A stretch of 64,000 bases of DNA, from contig OZ023192.1 of assembly GCA_963995505.1 (NCBI GenBank), positions 14,491,001 through 14,555,000 of the forward strand. Reading direction: 5' to 3'. Positions within the stretch are counted from its first letter, which is position 1. Each line of letters begins with the position of its first letter. The notes below the pieces were generated by a model. The model worked only from the letters and a program-made list of their open reading frames with translations. It did not search any database and was not told the DNA's origin. This document shows, one piece after another, positions 48,314-59,809 of the stretch. The translations under genes were made by a program, and so were the position numbers. This stretch comes from Hypericum androsaemum. Lineage: Eukaryota > Streptophyta > Magnoliopsida > Malpighiales > Hypericaceae.

Positions 48314-49428
48314 GAGTATTTTTTTTCCTGAATGGTGTTAAAAACAAAGTTTTTATTAATCTAGTGTCCTCAGAAAAAGTATTACCAATCTAGTGTTGGT
48401 CAGAAAACGGCCATAGTCAGAAAACGGTCATATATAGCCGTTTCATATCACCAGAAAATGACCGAATTTAACCATTTTGTACATGAAAACGGCAAACAAT
48501 TGATGTTCTCTGGTACAAGTTCCAACTCGTCCCGAACTTTGTAAACGGCTTGACTCCAACTTGGCTTACCTAAAAACAGCCAACAACGGCCGTTTTCTGG
48601 CTTACGTAAAAACGGCCAACAACGGCCATTTTCTGGTCAAGTAAACACGGCCAACAAGGGCCGTTTTCTGGTGACGAATTGTCTTGAGCTTAAAACATGA
48701 GCAACACTTGTTTGCAGGTGCACAAGACCACACCCACGAAAGTAAGAAATGTCTTTAAATAAACAACAAACTTTAGGGACTGCAGCTTTTTTTTTATAAA
48801 AAAAATAAGTCATTGTAGTTAATTGGTGAGAGTTTCTTCATATTTGCGATGAGCTCATGAGTTAAACCTTCTCAGTGTTAGTTAATTTCTAAAACAATAT
48901 TTTGATCTCTAATTCAAAGAGGCTACCTTCATTTTTGGCAAAAATTAATTGATATCCGATTACTATTAGCTTAGTCGAGTGTGAATATAACTATAAAGAG
49001 TAATATCGAGTAATAAAAATTTATTTACCAAAAAATATTACTATAAAGAGTAACTATAAAGTTTGTGTTTATTTAGAGACATTTGTTACTTTGTGGGTGT
49101 GGTCTTGTGCACCTGCAAACAAGTGTTGCTCCTGTTTTAAGCTCAAGACAATTCGTCACCAGAAAACCGCCGTTGTTGGCCATGCCATTTTTGCGTAAGC
49201 CAGAAAACGGGCGTTGTTGGCCGTTTTTACGTAAGCTGAGCCAAGCCGTTTACGAAGTTCAGGACGAGTTAGAGCTTGTACCGGAAAACGGCAATTGTTT
49301 GCTATTTTCATGTACAAAATGGCTAAATTCGGCCATTTTCTGGTGATATGAAACATCCATTTGTGGCCGTTTTCTGACCAATACTAGACTGGTGAAATTT
49401 TTTTTAACACCATTCAGGAAAAAAACTT
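48314..49428. mobile_element. Mutator-like foldback element with 9-bp target duplication
   Basis: About 1.1 kb with inverted repeats of about 450 bp at each end (CCTGAATGGTGTTAAAAA near both tips). Flanked by CAAATACGT at 48,305-48,313 and 49,429-49,437. The opposite arm has the single uninterrupted site at about 30,101-30,109. The repeats contain many copies of a CCGTTTTCTGG motif separated by GGCCAACAACGG-type units. No coding sequence; the open frames are by-products of the repeats. Confidence 0.75.
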
Positions 49429-50163
49429 CAAATACGTACAGAAGAAGAATTAAATTCTCCCACATTTTTGGGATTTCGAGGAATCGACTATTGTGGATGG
49501 CATTTGTCGATATGGATGTGATTTGTATGATAGTCTTAAGTTATAGAAAAATTGAATGCCGCACGACAAACTTGTGAGAAAAAATTTGTCCGTGACAAAG
49601 AGCACTGACGTCAAATACTACCTAAAGTAAGTCACCTATATCCTTGGACATTTTAATTGCAATTGTCCACTAGACAATTGCAATTAAAATCCAAATACTG
49701 GGACTTTCTCTAATAATGGTTCTATTTTTGCAGTACTCCAGACTGTGTACCAGGAGGAAGAGACAGGGGATAAAGACAAAACAGATGAACATGCCCACGT
49801 GACTCATGCTCTACCCAACGGGAAGTCCACATCAGGCTCGCAACCCAAAGTTGCTCAAAGCAATACCAAGCAGAACAACCAAAAGGCTGGGCAAGAGACC
49901 AAGACACAACAAAAGAAAACCCAACTCAACAAGGATCGTGGGCCTACAGCAACAAGGCCCAACAAAGACTCGACCCGGCCTCATAAAAATGGCCCGGCCT
50001 TACACACACCCCGATGACAGACCCAAAGCAACACAACCAGCAAAGAGAAGGACCATCCCATCCCATTTTGTCGGAGGAGGACAACTTCGGGTCAACTTCT
50101 GGAGAAATAGAATGGTCTAAATAAATGGAACCAAACATCGCAGGGAAGTTCTGGGGTATAGAG

Positions 50164-52623
50164 TGTTGGGATATTTCCTATTTCTATTCCTATTCTGACT
50201 AGATTCTGGACTCCTAATTAGACCTAGATAGGTTACTTGTACACCAAGGGTTTGTCTCTATATAAAGACATATTACCCTAAGGTTTTGTATAGCTTTGTG
50301 ACTCGGATCCATCAATAAAATTTCTCCTTTCTCACCGTGGACGTAGGCATTAGGCCGAACCACGTAATTCTCTTGTTCCGTGTTCTTTGTGCGATCTTGT
50401 TCTCTAGTTGCTGAATTCATAACAATTGGTATCAAGAGCTTGGGTTGGAGGATGACGGACGGCGCGAAGTTTGCTCTTGTGAAATTCGATGGTTCTTCGA
50501 ATTTCGGGTTATGGCAAAGGCGTGTCAAGGATCTCCTCGTGCAACAAGGGATGGTCATCGCGCTCTCGGAGAAGAAGCCCGAGAAGATGGAGGAGCAAGA
50601 GTGGAAGGAGATGGGGGCCAAGGCGGTGGCGACAATTCGCTTGTGTTTGGCGGATGATGTGATGTATCACGTCATGGATGAGGAGTCACCAGCTGATATA
50701 TGGAAGAAATTGGAGGCAAGGTATATGTCTAAGTCTTTGTCGAACAAGCTTTATCTTAAGCAAAGATTATACGGGCTCAAGATGAATGAGGGCTCGGATT
50801 TGAGCCAACACATTAATGGTTTCAGTCAACTTGTGAGTGACTTGAGAAAGGTTGATGTGAAGTTTGAGGAAGAAGACAAGGCATTGTTGCTGCTGAATTC
50901 TTTACCTGGCTCCTACGAAAATTTGGTTACAACTCTAACTTGTGGCAACGAGTCCCTGGTGTTGGAAGATATCACAAGTGCTCTGCTAGGGTTTCATCAA
51001 AGAAGAAAAAATGGCGATGAACAAGCGGAAGGGCTGGTTGTGAGGGGTAGCCATGGTAATCGTAGTGGAGCAAAAGACGGGAAGGGATCCAAGTCGTGGT
51101 CAAGGAGGTTCAAGAGAAATTGCTTCGAGTGCGGAGAAAAAGGGCACGTGAAGAAGGATTGTCCAAGAAGAACTCGGGATCGCGAGGAAAAAGGATCAGG
51201 TTCCGTGAATGTGGCCTCACATTCGGACGGGTCGGATGGTGATCTCCTTTCTGTTTTGTCAAGTCCAAAGCATTCTGTTTCCTGGATTTTGGATAGCGCT
51301 TGCTCTTTCCACATGACGCCCAAGAGAGGGTGGTTCGACACCTACAAGTTCGTTGATTCAGGTATGGTGACTATGGGTGATGGTTCTACTTGTAGAATTG
51401 CTGGCATAGCTGATATCCGAATTAAGATGTGGGATGGTATTGAGAGAAAATTGTGTAGGGTTAGGCATGTTCCAAAGTTGGAGAGGAATTTGATCTCGTT
51501 AAGAGCCTTGGATTATAGTGGGTACAACTATAATGTTGTAGGCGGGCTAATGGAGGTGGAGAAGGATGCTGTGGTGGTGATGAAGGGTGAAAGGAATGCT
51601 AGAAACACCTACAGGTTAGTGGGGAACACGGTTGTAGGTAGAGTCACCTCATTGGGTTCTGATAGAGGGGAGAAAAGCTCTTGTGTGATGGAGCAAAACC
51701 TTGACATGAATAGTTTGAGTAGAGTTGAGATTCGCAAAGACAAAGTTAGCAAGTTCCCGCTATGGTTGTCTAAAAGGACGTGCACGTCAAATGTGTTGGG
51801 TAGATTTTGCATGAGGAATGCGAAGCCGTTGGTAGCACCACGGGCGAATCAGGTATCTCACTCAAGGCCGAACGGTGGAGTTTGTGGCATGGTGGAACAA
51901 AAGGTTGCCCTTTGTATGCTATGGCATGTAGCATTGGTATGAGGCAAGAAGGTCCAGCAGAGAAGCAGTTCGAGGTTGCGGAGCATGGGGTTGACCGAAA
52001 AATAGAGAGCGCATCTATTGGTCACAAGTTTGCTTCAGCTGGTGGACTTGCTAGTTGGGGTTCAATGGAGATTGGAGGGAATAGGCCAAGCAAGCTCAGA
52101 AGCTCGAGTTTGGGGGCTGGCTCCAAGTGATTGAACAAAAGGTGAAGAGAAAGTTGAGATGGTCTTATTGATGCAGTTATCTATGGTCCGAGATGGAGTC
52201 GGTAGAGTCGATGGAGTCGGATTGGTTTTGCAAGATCTCATGGTTCTTCATGGGGCGGTGTTTTGTCAAGGTGGAGTTTGTTGAAGTTCGGGTGGAGCTT
52301 CATGGTTCTTCCACGAGATGATTTCTCGCCAAGGTGGAGATTGTTGGGATGGCGAGAAATAGGAAAGACTTATTTCCTATTCCTATTCCTATTCTGACTA
52401 GATTCTGGACTCCTAATTAGTCCTAGATAGGTTACTTGTACACCAAGGGTTTGTCTCTATATAAAGACATGTTGCCCTAAGGTTTTGTATAGCTTTGTGA
52501 CTCGGATCCATCAATAAAATTTCTCCTTTCTCACCGTGGACGTAGGCATTAGGCCGAACCACGTAATTCTCTTGTTCCGTGTTCTTTGTGCGATCTTGTT
52601 CTCTAGTTACTGAATTCATAACA
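50164..52623 (+). mobile_element. Copia-type LTR retrotransposon, gag-protease only
   Basis: LTRs at 50,164-50,424 (261 bp) and 52,342-52,623 (282 bp) begin TGTTGGGA and end CATAACA; the 3' LTR has about 21 extra bases near its start. 5-bp target duplications TAGAG lie at 50,159-50,163 and 52,624-52,628. A tRNA-Met-like primer site (TGGTATCAAGAGC, 50,427-50,439) follows the 5' LTR and a purine tract (AAGGTGGAGA, 52,331-52,340) precedes the 3' LTR. Integrase and reverse transcriptase are absent, so it depends on a relative for movement. Confidence 0.92.
50452..51942 (+). CDS. Copia gag with zinc knuckle and protease-like motif
   Basis: 496 codons from the ATG 28 bp after the LTR. An N-terminal gag region of the copia/UBN2 type (KFDGSSNFGLWQRRVKDLL) is followed by a CX2CX4HX4C zinc knuckle at about residue 224 (CFECGEKGHVKKDC). 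At about 278-290 is a copia protease-like motif, WILDSACSFHM, with DSA where most copies read DSG. The frame then runs into sequence unlike integrase and stops. The polyprotein is therefore cut after the protease region, an internal deletion of about 3 kb compared with autonomous copia elements. The frame itself is open and may still give a capsid protein. Confidence 0.88.
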   Translation: MTDGAKFALVKFDGSSNFGLWQRRVKDLLVQQGMVIALSEKKPEKMEEQEWKEMGAKAVATIRLCLADDVMYHVMDEESPADIWKKLEARYMSKSLSNKLYLKQRLYGLKMNEGSDLSQHINGFSQLVSDLRKVDVKFEEEDKALLLLNSLPGSYENLVTTLTCGNESLVLEDITSALLGFHQRRKNGDEQAEGLVVRGSHGNRSGAKDGKGSKSWSRRFKRNCFECGEKGHVKKDCPRRTRDREEKGSGSVNVASHSDGSDGDLLSVLSSPKHSVSWILDSACSFHMTPKRGWFDTYKFVDSGMVTMGDGSTCRIAGIADIRIKMWDGIERKLCRVRHVPKLERNLISLRALDYSGYNYNVVGGLMEVEKDAVVVMKGERNARNTYRLVGNTVVGRVTSLGSDRGEKSSCVMEQNLDMNSLSRVEIRKDKVSKFPLWLSKRTCTSNVLGRFCMRNAKPLVAPRANQVSHSRPNGGVCGMVEQKVALCMLWHVALV

Positions 52624-52847
52624 TAGAGGACGATCCAACAGAAAAGCCCCCTGACGAGGAGGGAGACCCCCCAGCCGGAGCTATCCCACACCAAAAAAGG
52701 AGAAGAGGAGCAACAGGAATGGACATAGTTTCAGAAGTCTCGCCAAATTCTACAGACTTGAGTACAATCAGTCCAACATAGAGTAGTTCTAATCTCTTCT
52801 AAGCTTTCCTCTCTTTCCTTAAGGTGGCAGTTAGTTTATTTTCTTAG

Positions 52848-53474
52848 ATGGAAATCTTAATTTGGAATTGCCAAGGTGCCGCGAGCACTAAATTTAAGGC
52901 TACGATCAAAGAGCTTGTCAGAAAGCATCGCCCTACAATTCTTGTTCTGCTCGAGACCTGGATTTCGGGTTGCCGAGCCTCGGTATTAGCCAGATCACTG
53001 AAATTTGATAATGTTGTACAGGCCCCTATGGAGGGACACTCAGGGAGAATATGGGTCCTCTGGACGGATCGAGACATGCAGCTCAGAGTGTACAAACAGT
53101 TTATCCATATGGAGGTGGAAAAGCAAAATACTCCAACCTGGTCGTTCACATCAATCTACAAAAGCCCCAGACTCATTTTCAGGGAGCTCATTTGGAGGAA
53201 GCTAAGGAACATTGCCAGCAACCTTTCAGGCTCTTGGATGCTTGCCGGGGATTTCAACACTTACCTTGTCTCGGATGGTAAACTTGCAAAATCGTCATTG
53301 ACAAGAACGAGGAGGCCGGGGAGTTTAGTAATGGTCGTTCGCCTACACTGGGATAGCCGAGCCAGGTTTGGTCGGCGGAAAGAAGAAGATGAAGATTGGG
53401 TTAGGGGTATTGGCCCTATGGCGACATCGTATTTTTCTTTTTTGAGGGACAATATCGTCGTATTTTTCTGGTAA
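52848..53474 (+). pseudogene. LINE ORF2 endonuclease fragment
   Basis: Starts MEILIWNCQGAASTKFKA and carries apurinic endonuclease motifs: WNCQGA (metal-binding Asn), LLETW (catalytic Glu) and AGDFN (Asp/Asn). Similarity ends near 53,290, before the rest of the endonuclease and the whole reverse transcriptase, so the open frame beyond that is unrelated sequence. It is an L1-type retrotransposon remnant. Confidence 0.8.
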
Positions 53475-54180
53475 CATCAAAGTAGTAAAGTTTGAAGTTG
53501 GTGTTTTATTATTTAAGCAATTTAGTATCACGACTAATCCATATTCGAAACAAATATAAAATTTTAAAAATGTTGAAAAAAAATTTCAACAAAGATTTTG
53601 CAAGAAAATAGTAAATAATAATAATAATAAGCATTTTGGTCTCAGTTGATATGGAACGGCCCAATCTGGGGTAAAGCCAATCCTAGATTTATTATTTGAA
53701 AAAGCTTCACTTTAGAAGATGATATATGTGATGCTTGGATGCATAATTTTCAAGGACAAAATAGTTTTAAGTAACTGGTTTAACTAATCTATATCTGCTC
53801 TTAAAACTTTTAATTAATATAATTATTTTTTAAAGTATTCTAGTTACAATTTATTATTATTTTCCTGGGTTGGAATCTTGCCCTCTATCTTTCCTCTCTG
53901 CCGATAGTTTATGCGATAGTATCTATCCTGGTAATTATTTGGGTCTCGCTTTTTGTAATCGTTGTCGTTTTGTTCTAAATTGTAGCCAAATGTTTCAATC
54001 AATGAAAAAAGCAAAGCACGCCTAACATTAGTCACAAGTAATAAAGTAATTAGATAATAATAATAAGGTGGTTTTTTTCCAAATAATAAATGATTTAGTT
54101 TTACTTGAGAATTTTTTAATAGGATCTGAATATTGATACCATATCTTATAATTCTACCTTTATCCGAACACACGAAATAT
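53475..54180. other. AT-rich spacer with possible LINE tail
   Basis: No gene. A stretch at 53,930-54,020 ending CAATCAATGAAAAAAGC resembles a LINE 3' end and might be the tail of the LINE above after internal deletion; unproven. Confidence 0.3.
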
Positions 54181-54194
54181 TTAGTTTTTTTTTT

Positions 54195-54330
54195 GCTTCC
54201 TTGTCTCTCAACTCCATAACCCCCAAAAGGACTCGAGCGATGAATTAGCTCAAATGACAAACCTAGAATTAACCGCTCACTAGTTAAACAGTAAAGTAGA
54301 ATAAAAACACACACCCTCTCTGTTTTTTTT
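54195..54330 (-). repeat. Inverted shard resembling the VAL1 upstream region
   Basis: On the minus strand the segment matches 12,118-12,255, just upstream of the VAL1 start: ACTGTTTAACTAG-GAGCGGTTAATT, ATTTGAGCTAATT and GAGTTGA-AGA blocks align in order. No exon sequence is included. Confidence 0.6.
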
Positions 54331-56631
54331 GGGTGGAAATTCTCTCTCTTATTTTCAGTCGAGTAGTTTAGTTGAGAGAATTAATTTCTCAACTGTTTCC
54401 TGATCGGAGGGTGCATGGGTGATGATCTCTTTTAATCCAACGGTCCTGATCTCTGTCTGGTTCATTGTCATGTCTATTTATTATCAACAGGCAACAGCCT
54501 TGCAAACAGGGCAAAATCTTCTACCCTTGCCTCCCTATAAATACACCTGCTCCATACTCCCCATTGCAATAGAAATAGATAAGCCTCCACTTACTTTTTT
54601 ATCCCATACCTCTTGTTCCCCTTCCGCTCACATTTTGAAGTTATCCTTTGGGAGCATGAGGCGGGGGGAACGCAGTGTCTAAGTGTAACTTATACCGTAC
54701 TTGACTTACTTTTGCTTTCCTTCCGTTTCATGCTACTAAGAGGCTATTTCATCATTTTTCTGTGAAGTTTTTAAATTTGACAATTTTTTACGACAAATTT
54801 CTAGCTATTTTTTCCTAGTGACTTCTACGTGGTTTTTCAAAATGTTTGAAATTTTTTGTCATTGTTCAAAAATCTCATCTATTAGTTCAAGTGAGCAGGT
54901 GTTCGGATAAAAGTTAATTTCAACAAAAAACAATTTCTTATTTCCCTTATCGGTTCTCCTCATCCCAAAAAAATGACTACTTTATTTCCTTATTTATCGA
55001 ATTTGGTTATTTCCTAAACGATCCCTCCCAAAACGCACTTTCATATAGAGGGCAAAAGGGTCAGATCAGTTGAGGCTCGTGATCCAACTTAGCCAATGTA
55101 ACAATCGTTATTTTTGTAACAATCGTTGAAACTTAGCCAATGTGATCCAAAGTTTCTTAACTTTCTTAACAGAATTATTATTAAATCACAAAAACTTTCA
55201 TTTGCTTTGGACTTAGACAAGTTATCTAAAAATATATCTAAATAACATGTAATTTTATAGATTTTTCGGGAAGTACCTTGAATCATGGAAACAAAAAAAG
55301 GATTAACCTTTTAAATTAGCCAATGTGATCCAAAGTTTCTTAGCTTTGTTTACAAAATTATTAAATCATAAAAACTTTCATTTGTTTAGGACTTAGACAA
55401 TTTATCTTAATAAGTCCTAAACGAACTTTTATGGACCGAGTATTCAAATTATTTAAGTAAATTTGTACTTGATCAAAATTATTAAATATTTTCAACTTAG
55501 TCCTCATTATAGACCGTGTTAAAATTTCAGGAATCATATGACTGCTGAAGAATAACTCGGAATTCTTATGAAGAATAATTCAAGGTTTCTTAGAAAATCT
55601 TAGTGCTGTAAGTAGATTAACTGAACTCAAGTGACCTATTTTTTATCTACGGTCATCAACTACTATTAATTTCTTCTTTTTCCAATACTAAAAAAAATGC
55701 GTTTTTTCTTCCAAACGGATAAGATTAAAACGAATTCCCATACCAATCTAAAAGGTATCCGACTCATCTTCCGTGAAATTGTGTACGAATTATAAAGTAA
55801 AAAAGGAATATATGGCTTTAAAAGTGGTGTGGCATTTTGTGCCTCTCTGAAACTTCGGCCCTCTACGAGACCTTCCTTCTTGCTATTTAACCCCTGCTTT
55901 TTGTAGATCTACTTGCTATATTCCACATCTTTTTGTATCATTTTCGTGTTTCTATGTTAATAAAGATTTTTACCTACCAAAAAAAAAACCTCTGCTTCAT
56001 GTCGCTGTTAATTACTAGTTACAGTTAGTGAGGAACTCTCAGCACAATTGTTGTGACAATCTTTCTTTTACGATTATTTCCATGTTAAATTTTTAAATGG
56101 TATAACTTCTAATACATGGAAGTGTCTACTCAATACTTTGGGAACTGAAGTTGGCATAAATAAATTTATGCTATTTGTCGCGGAAAAAGATATATAAGAT
56201 GGTGTAGTAGCAAATGGTATATATAAGATGGTGTAGTAGCAAATGGTCTTTTTTGTCTATGATCTTCTCTGCAACGTGCTAAAGTTTTTTTTTGAGGGGT
56301 TAAAGTATGAAAAGTATGGTTAATAAGTACAAAAAATATGCATAAATATGATCAAAGAACACATAATCTACCGACACAATTGCGTTGACAAAAAATATAG
56401 AATTTAAAATTTAGAAAATGTAATATAATCATGATGTAAAATTTAGCTTCCAAAAAAAATATGTATAAATATGTTCCAGAAAATTAACTCCACATGCAAG
56501 TTGACTCAAACAGGTGAAGTTGATAACTACGAAAAAATGATGTATAGATATGATTAATAAATAATAAGTACAAAAAAAGATGCATAAATATGTATTTGCA
56601 AATTTTCTGAAGTAAGATGTTAGGTCTCTGT
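54331..56631. other. AT-rich region without supported genes
   Basis: An 87-codon open frame at 54,419-54,682 has a hydrophobic start but no family I recognise. A related pair of segments at 55,120-55,215 and 55,317-55,400 (both with CAATGTGATCCAAAGTTTCTTA) forms an imperfect direct repeat. A LINE-like tail lies at 55,880-55,990. Nothing else seen. Confidence 0.4.
55880..55990 (+). mobile_element. LINE-like 3' tail
   Basis: Ends TTAATAAAGATTTTTACCTACC then ten A residues, the form of plant L1 3' ends. There is no coding part upstream, so it is a heavily truncated insertion or a processed transcript end. Confidence 0.4.
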
Positions 56632-56735
56632 AGTTTTTATGATCGATTAATCTTTTATTTATCGACAATTTATTGTGATGGCGTACCATCCAGCTCAGGG
56701 AGCAGTATTTATATGCACAGATCACATGCAAATAC
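56632..56735 (-). repeat. Inverted shard of APC4 intron 18
   Basis: On the minus strand it matches 21,326-21,432 inside APC4 intron 18: TTTGCA-GTGATCTGTGC, ATACTGCTCCCTGAGC, GATGGTACGCCATCACAA and TGTCGA-AAATAAAAGAT align in order. Confidence 0.7.
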
Positions 56736-59700
56736 TAGTATATGTATAGATTCTTATTGGAAGAGTTGACCCTAAATAGAGTTCAACATTATTAAAAAGA
56801 GGAATAATTATTATCAGACTTTTGCTGTTTGGCATATTAATCTCTCGTCTCCCAATATTTTTAAAATTGATAAAAAAACTCTCCAAAATTTAATTTTTTT
56901 ATACTCCCAAGCTCCAACATATATATATTTATTTTTTTATCATGAAAATGACAAAAATATCTTTCAAAAAATACATCACCTCTTACATCCTTCATCTTCT
57001 CCGGGCAATCGTCCCCTTTTCTACTTAAAAAATTTCTTACCGATTAATTTTCATTAAAAAATTGAAATCAAATAAAAACAGTTTGGGATCTCAATGGTGG
57101 GCGATGTGAATTGAAAATATCTAACAGAAATTGAAAAATCCACAGATTTATTTTCATACAAGATTCAGGTTGTTCATCGCCAAGCAGACGAAACCCAGGA
57201 ACGACAAAACCCATTTGTTCATCCATCCGATGCGAAACCCAGGAACCTCACGATTGAACTCAGGAACCCCAATAGTCAATCCTCACCATTGTCGCCCCAA
57301 AATCCAGGAATCTCACGATTAAACCCAGGAACCCGCGCTGCCGTCGCTCAGAATCCACCAGCGAAACCCACGACTTCGCTCAGAACCTGCGACTTCGCTC
57401 ATAAGTCAGACTTAGCGGTTAGAAGCATCCCGAGGCCCCACGAGAAGCGGAGGGCGGCATTGGTGGAGTCGGTGCACCATAACTTGTTTTCAGATGTTTA
57501 CAGATGAGGTGGCCGCAATCTGGGCCGTCGAGGTGGCCGAGAGGATTGCGGAGGCAAGGTCCTTGGACTAGGAGAGGGAATCGGCGGTGTAGGAGTGAGG
57601 GTGCATTGTGGGCTACCACCGCAACACAGATCTCTTCTTGTCCTGGTGTACAACTTCTCTGTGAAATCTCCATGGGGTTGTGGTGTTGGTTTTAATTCTG
57701 GGTTTTCATAAATATATATGTTATTTAAATAGATTCAAACATTCTCAATAAGAAATATTATTAAAAATCACATCTTAAATGTTCATTCATATTTGAACTA
57801 AAAAATTAAAGGGAAGAAAAAAGATTAAAAATGACGAGAAAAGGGAGCCAAAGGCAGTGAGTGCATCTGACTCTCAGTTAAAAGTGGAAGAAGCTGATGG
57901 GAAAAGATAGTTCCACGTGAGCCTACGAGGTCAACACTTAGACCCAACACGAGCCATCACGCATCCTATTGTTATAGCCCTTCCGAAGCGGGGATGGATT
58001 AGGTACAAAATGCCCCTATTCCAAACGGTTTGGAGTAAAAGACGTGCAATTTTTTTTTTGCCAATAATGCAGAATCACAGGGACCAAAATAAAAAAGCCA
58101 CGTGGGCTAGTATTGTAAACATGACATGCCAGTATCGCAAACACGAAAAATACACTGGCCAGTATCACATAATTGGACGTGCCAGCGCAGTCTCTTTCAC
58201 TCTGAACCGTTCGGAATCATTTTCTTCACTCAGTACCCAATCCAAAACCTTCAACTTATCAAAAAACTCTTTGGTCCAAAGAAATTTAATAAAATCGCCT
58301 TTTAAAAGAAGTACTAAACTGAAATATCAGGCACCGTTACGTCCAATTTAAGCCAGGGATTCTCGCCCTTTCTAACATGAGATATTTTTAAGAGAACTTA
58401 AATTTCTTACATTTTAAACTGATTCTATCGGTAAAATGAAAGGTGTGCTGTGCAGTCATCTAATTTAATAATACTATCGTCAAAATACTTTTAACTAATG
58501 TCAAAGGTCATTTAACTTTACTGTACAAGATGTGTAAAAATCTAGAAAAGTTCATGATTAAAATCCTGACAATTATAATCATAATGTAAATAATTTACCT
58601 TTAAAAAAATTAGTTCTGATAAGAGGCATTGCATTAACAGATTATAGTTTCAAAGAAATAATAAAAAAGATGAAAATAATGCATAAAATTTATGAGTATA
58701 TTGTTGTTTAGTCAGAGGTGGTGTAGTTGATTAGGATCTAAGTCGAGGCAAGAGTTTCACTCTTTTTCCGTAAGACGAGATTGTCCCGTATTCAGTGCTC
58801 ACGAGCTACGGCAATCGTCTCCAAGATATGACGACTTTGTCACTTCCAAGATCGTAGCACAACAAATGTCGAAACTTCGGGCGAACCTTAGATACTTGGA
58901 ACTTTCTGAGAGAGGAAGAGAGGAGAACGACTATTGCTAATGAATGCTTATGCAATTAGTATTCGGGGTAAGATGCAAATGAGAGAGAGAAGCCTATTTA
59001 TAGGTGCTGGATGGAGTGGAGGTAGGCACTTCCGAGGAGACGTGTCCGTTAGGACAGTAGGCAGGCAGCCCTTCAGGCACCTCTTCAGCCAGCCAGAGGC
59101 ACACCCCTTTGCATGCCAGATTTGGCCAGGCCTTCACTCGCACACCTTCGTGAGGCGTCCCTTCGGCAGGCATTCAAGCTGAGCATAAGCACCTTTTTGC
59201 ACTTATTCGTGACCATTGCGACCTGCGTCCAATGCGACCTACACACGCGCACGTGCTCGTGCTCGTGCTCGTACTCAGATGGTACTATGCACAATCCTCG
59301 TAGCATGTCTGAGTTATCTTTCCAGGTGATCAACTTAGTTCCTAGCTAACAAAGAGCATCTTCTTATATGCTTGGAAAATTTTGTACCACTTTCCAATGT
59401 GGAATTGGTTTCTTTTCAACCTTGGGCCTTCTTTTTTATTGAATTATCATTCAATTACAACATACATTTGATTTCCTGAATGGAAAAAATACTCCAAAAT
59501 TGTGTCAATATATATGCCTTGTTTCATGGTGAAAAAACTATTAATTCACAGTTGAGAATGGAAAATGATTAAATAGTCCCCGCCCAATCATTTTTTGTGG
59601 GCTCTTGACACAAGTACTCCTGCTTCCTCTATTGGTCAATTGCACCCCCGCGCTTCATTTTTACCCCACGAGGCGCACATGCGAGGTCGTACCATCGCAC

Positions 59701-59809
59701 ACGCGGGATAAGAACACTTAAATTGCCCTCAAAGTCAAAACTAGCTAACGTGATAAATAAAGAATAGAGTTTTAAGTTAGTGTTCTAAACCATTGTTCAA
59801 ATATCTGAA
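56736..59809. other. Transposon-rich region without supported genes
   Basis: A Mutator-like terminus-type sequence at 56,815-56,995 leads into a GC-richer interior (57,140-57,680) with repeated GAAACCCAGGAAC and CTCACGATT phrases. Open frames there have no recognisable product. 58,709-59,340 is GC-richer, with a TATA-like CCTATTTATAGG at 58,993, possibly an old LTR. 59,575-59,740 looks like another transposon end. Confidence 0.4.

Larger units (their letters stand above)
29846..49690. repeat. Giant two-tier imperfect palindrome
   Basis: The sequence from about 29,846 to 34,186 reappears inverted at about 45,842-49,690 (outer arms), and 35,003-36,726 reappears inverted at 38,024-40,346 (inner arms). 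Anchor pairs: 29,880-29,930 with 49,575-49,640; 32,130 with 47,980; 34,100 with 45,950; 35,100 with 40,260; 36,700 with 38,050. By eye the outer arms differ at roughly ten percent of positions and the inner arms at one to two percent. Each arm has private insertions that are absent from the other. The right side is interrupted by 40,347-45,841, the left by 34,187-35,002. Confidence 0.9.
49691..53290 (+). mobile_element. L1 LINE fragment (ORF1 tail and ORF2 endonuclease), split by an LTR element
   Basis: 49,745-50,163 and 52,624-52,780 read as the hydrophilic, Gln/Lys/Pro-rich tail of a plant LINE ORF1, ending before the ORF2 start at 52,848. The ORF1 frame is continuous when the LTR element and one TSD copy are disregarded, apart from an earlier frameshift. 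The LINE is cut after the endonuclease, near 53,290. Confidence 0.75.

Noticed and set aside
48314..49429. CRISPR-like array from repeated CCGTTTTCTGG units
   Set aside because: This is eukaryotic DNA, the units are not evenly spaced, and they lie in inverted transposon ends.
58709..59340. Complete LTR retrotransposon or viral insertion
   Set aside because: Only LTR-like hints (TATA-like box, GC-rich leader); no paired LTR, primer site or coding domain was found.
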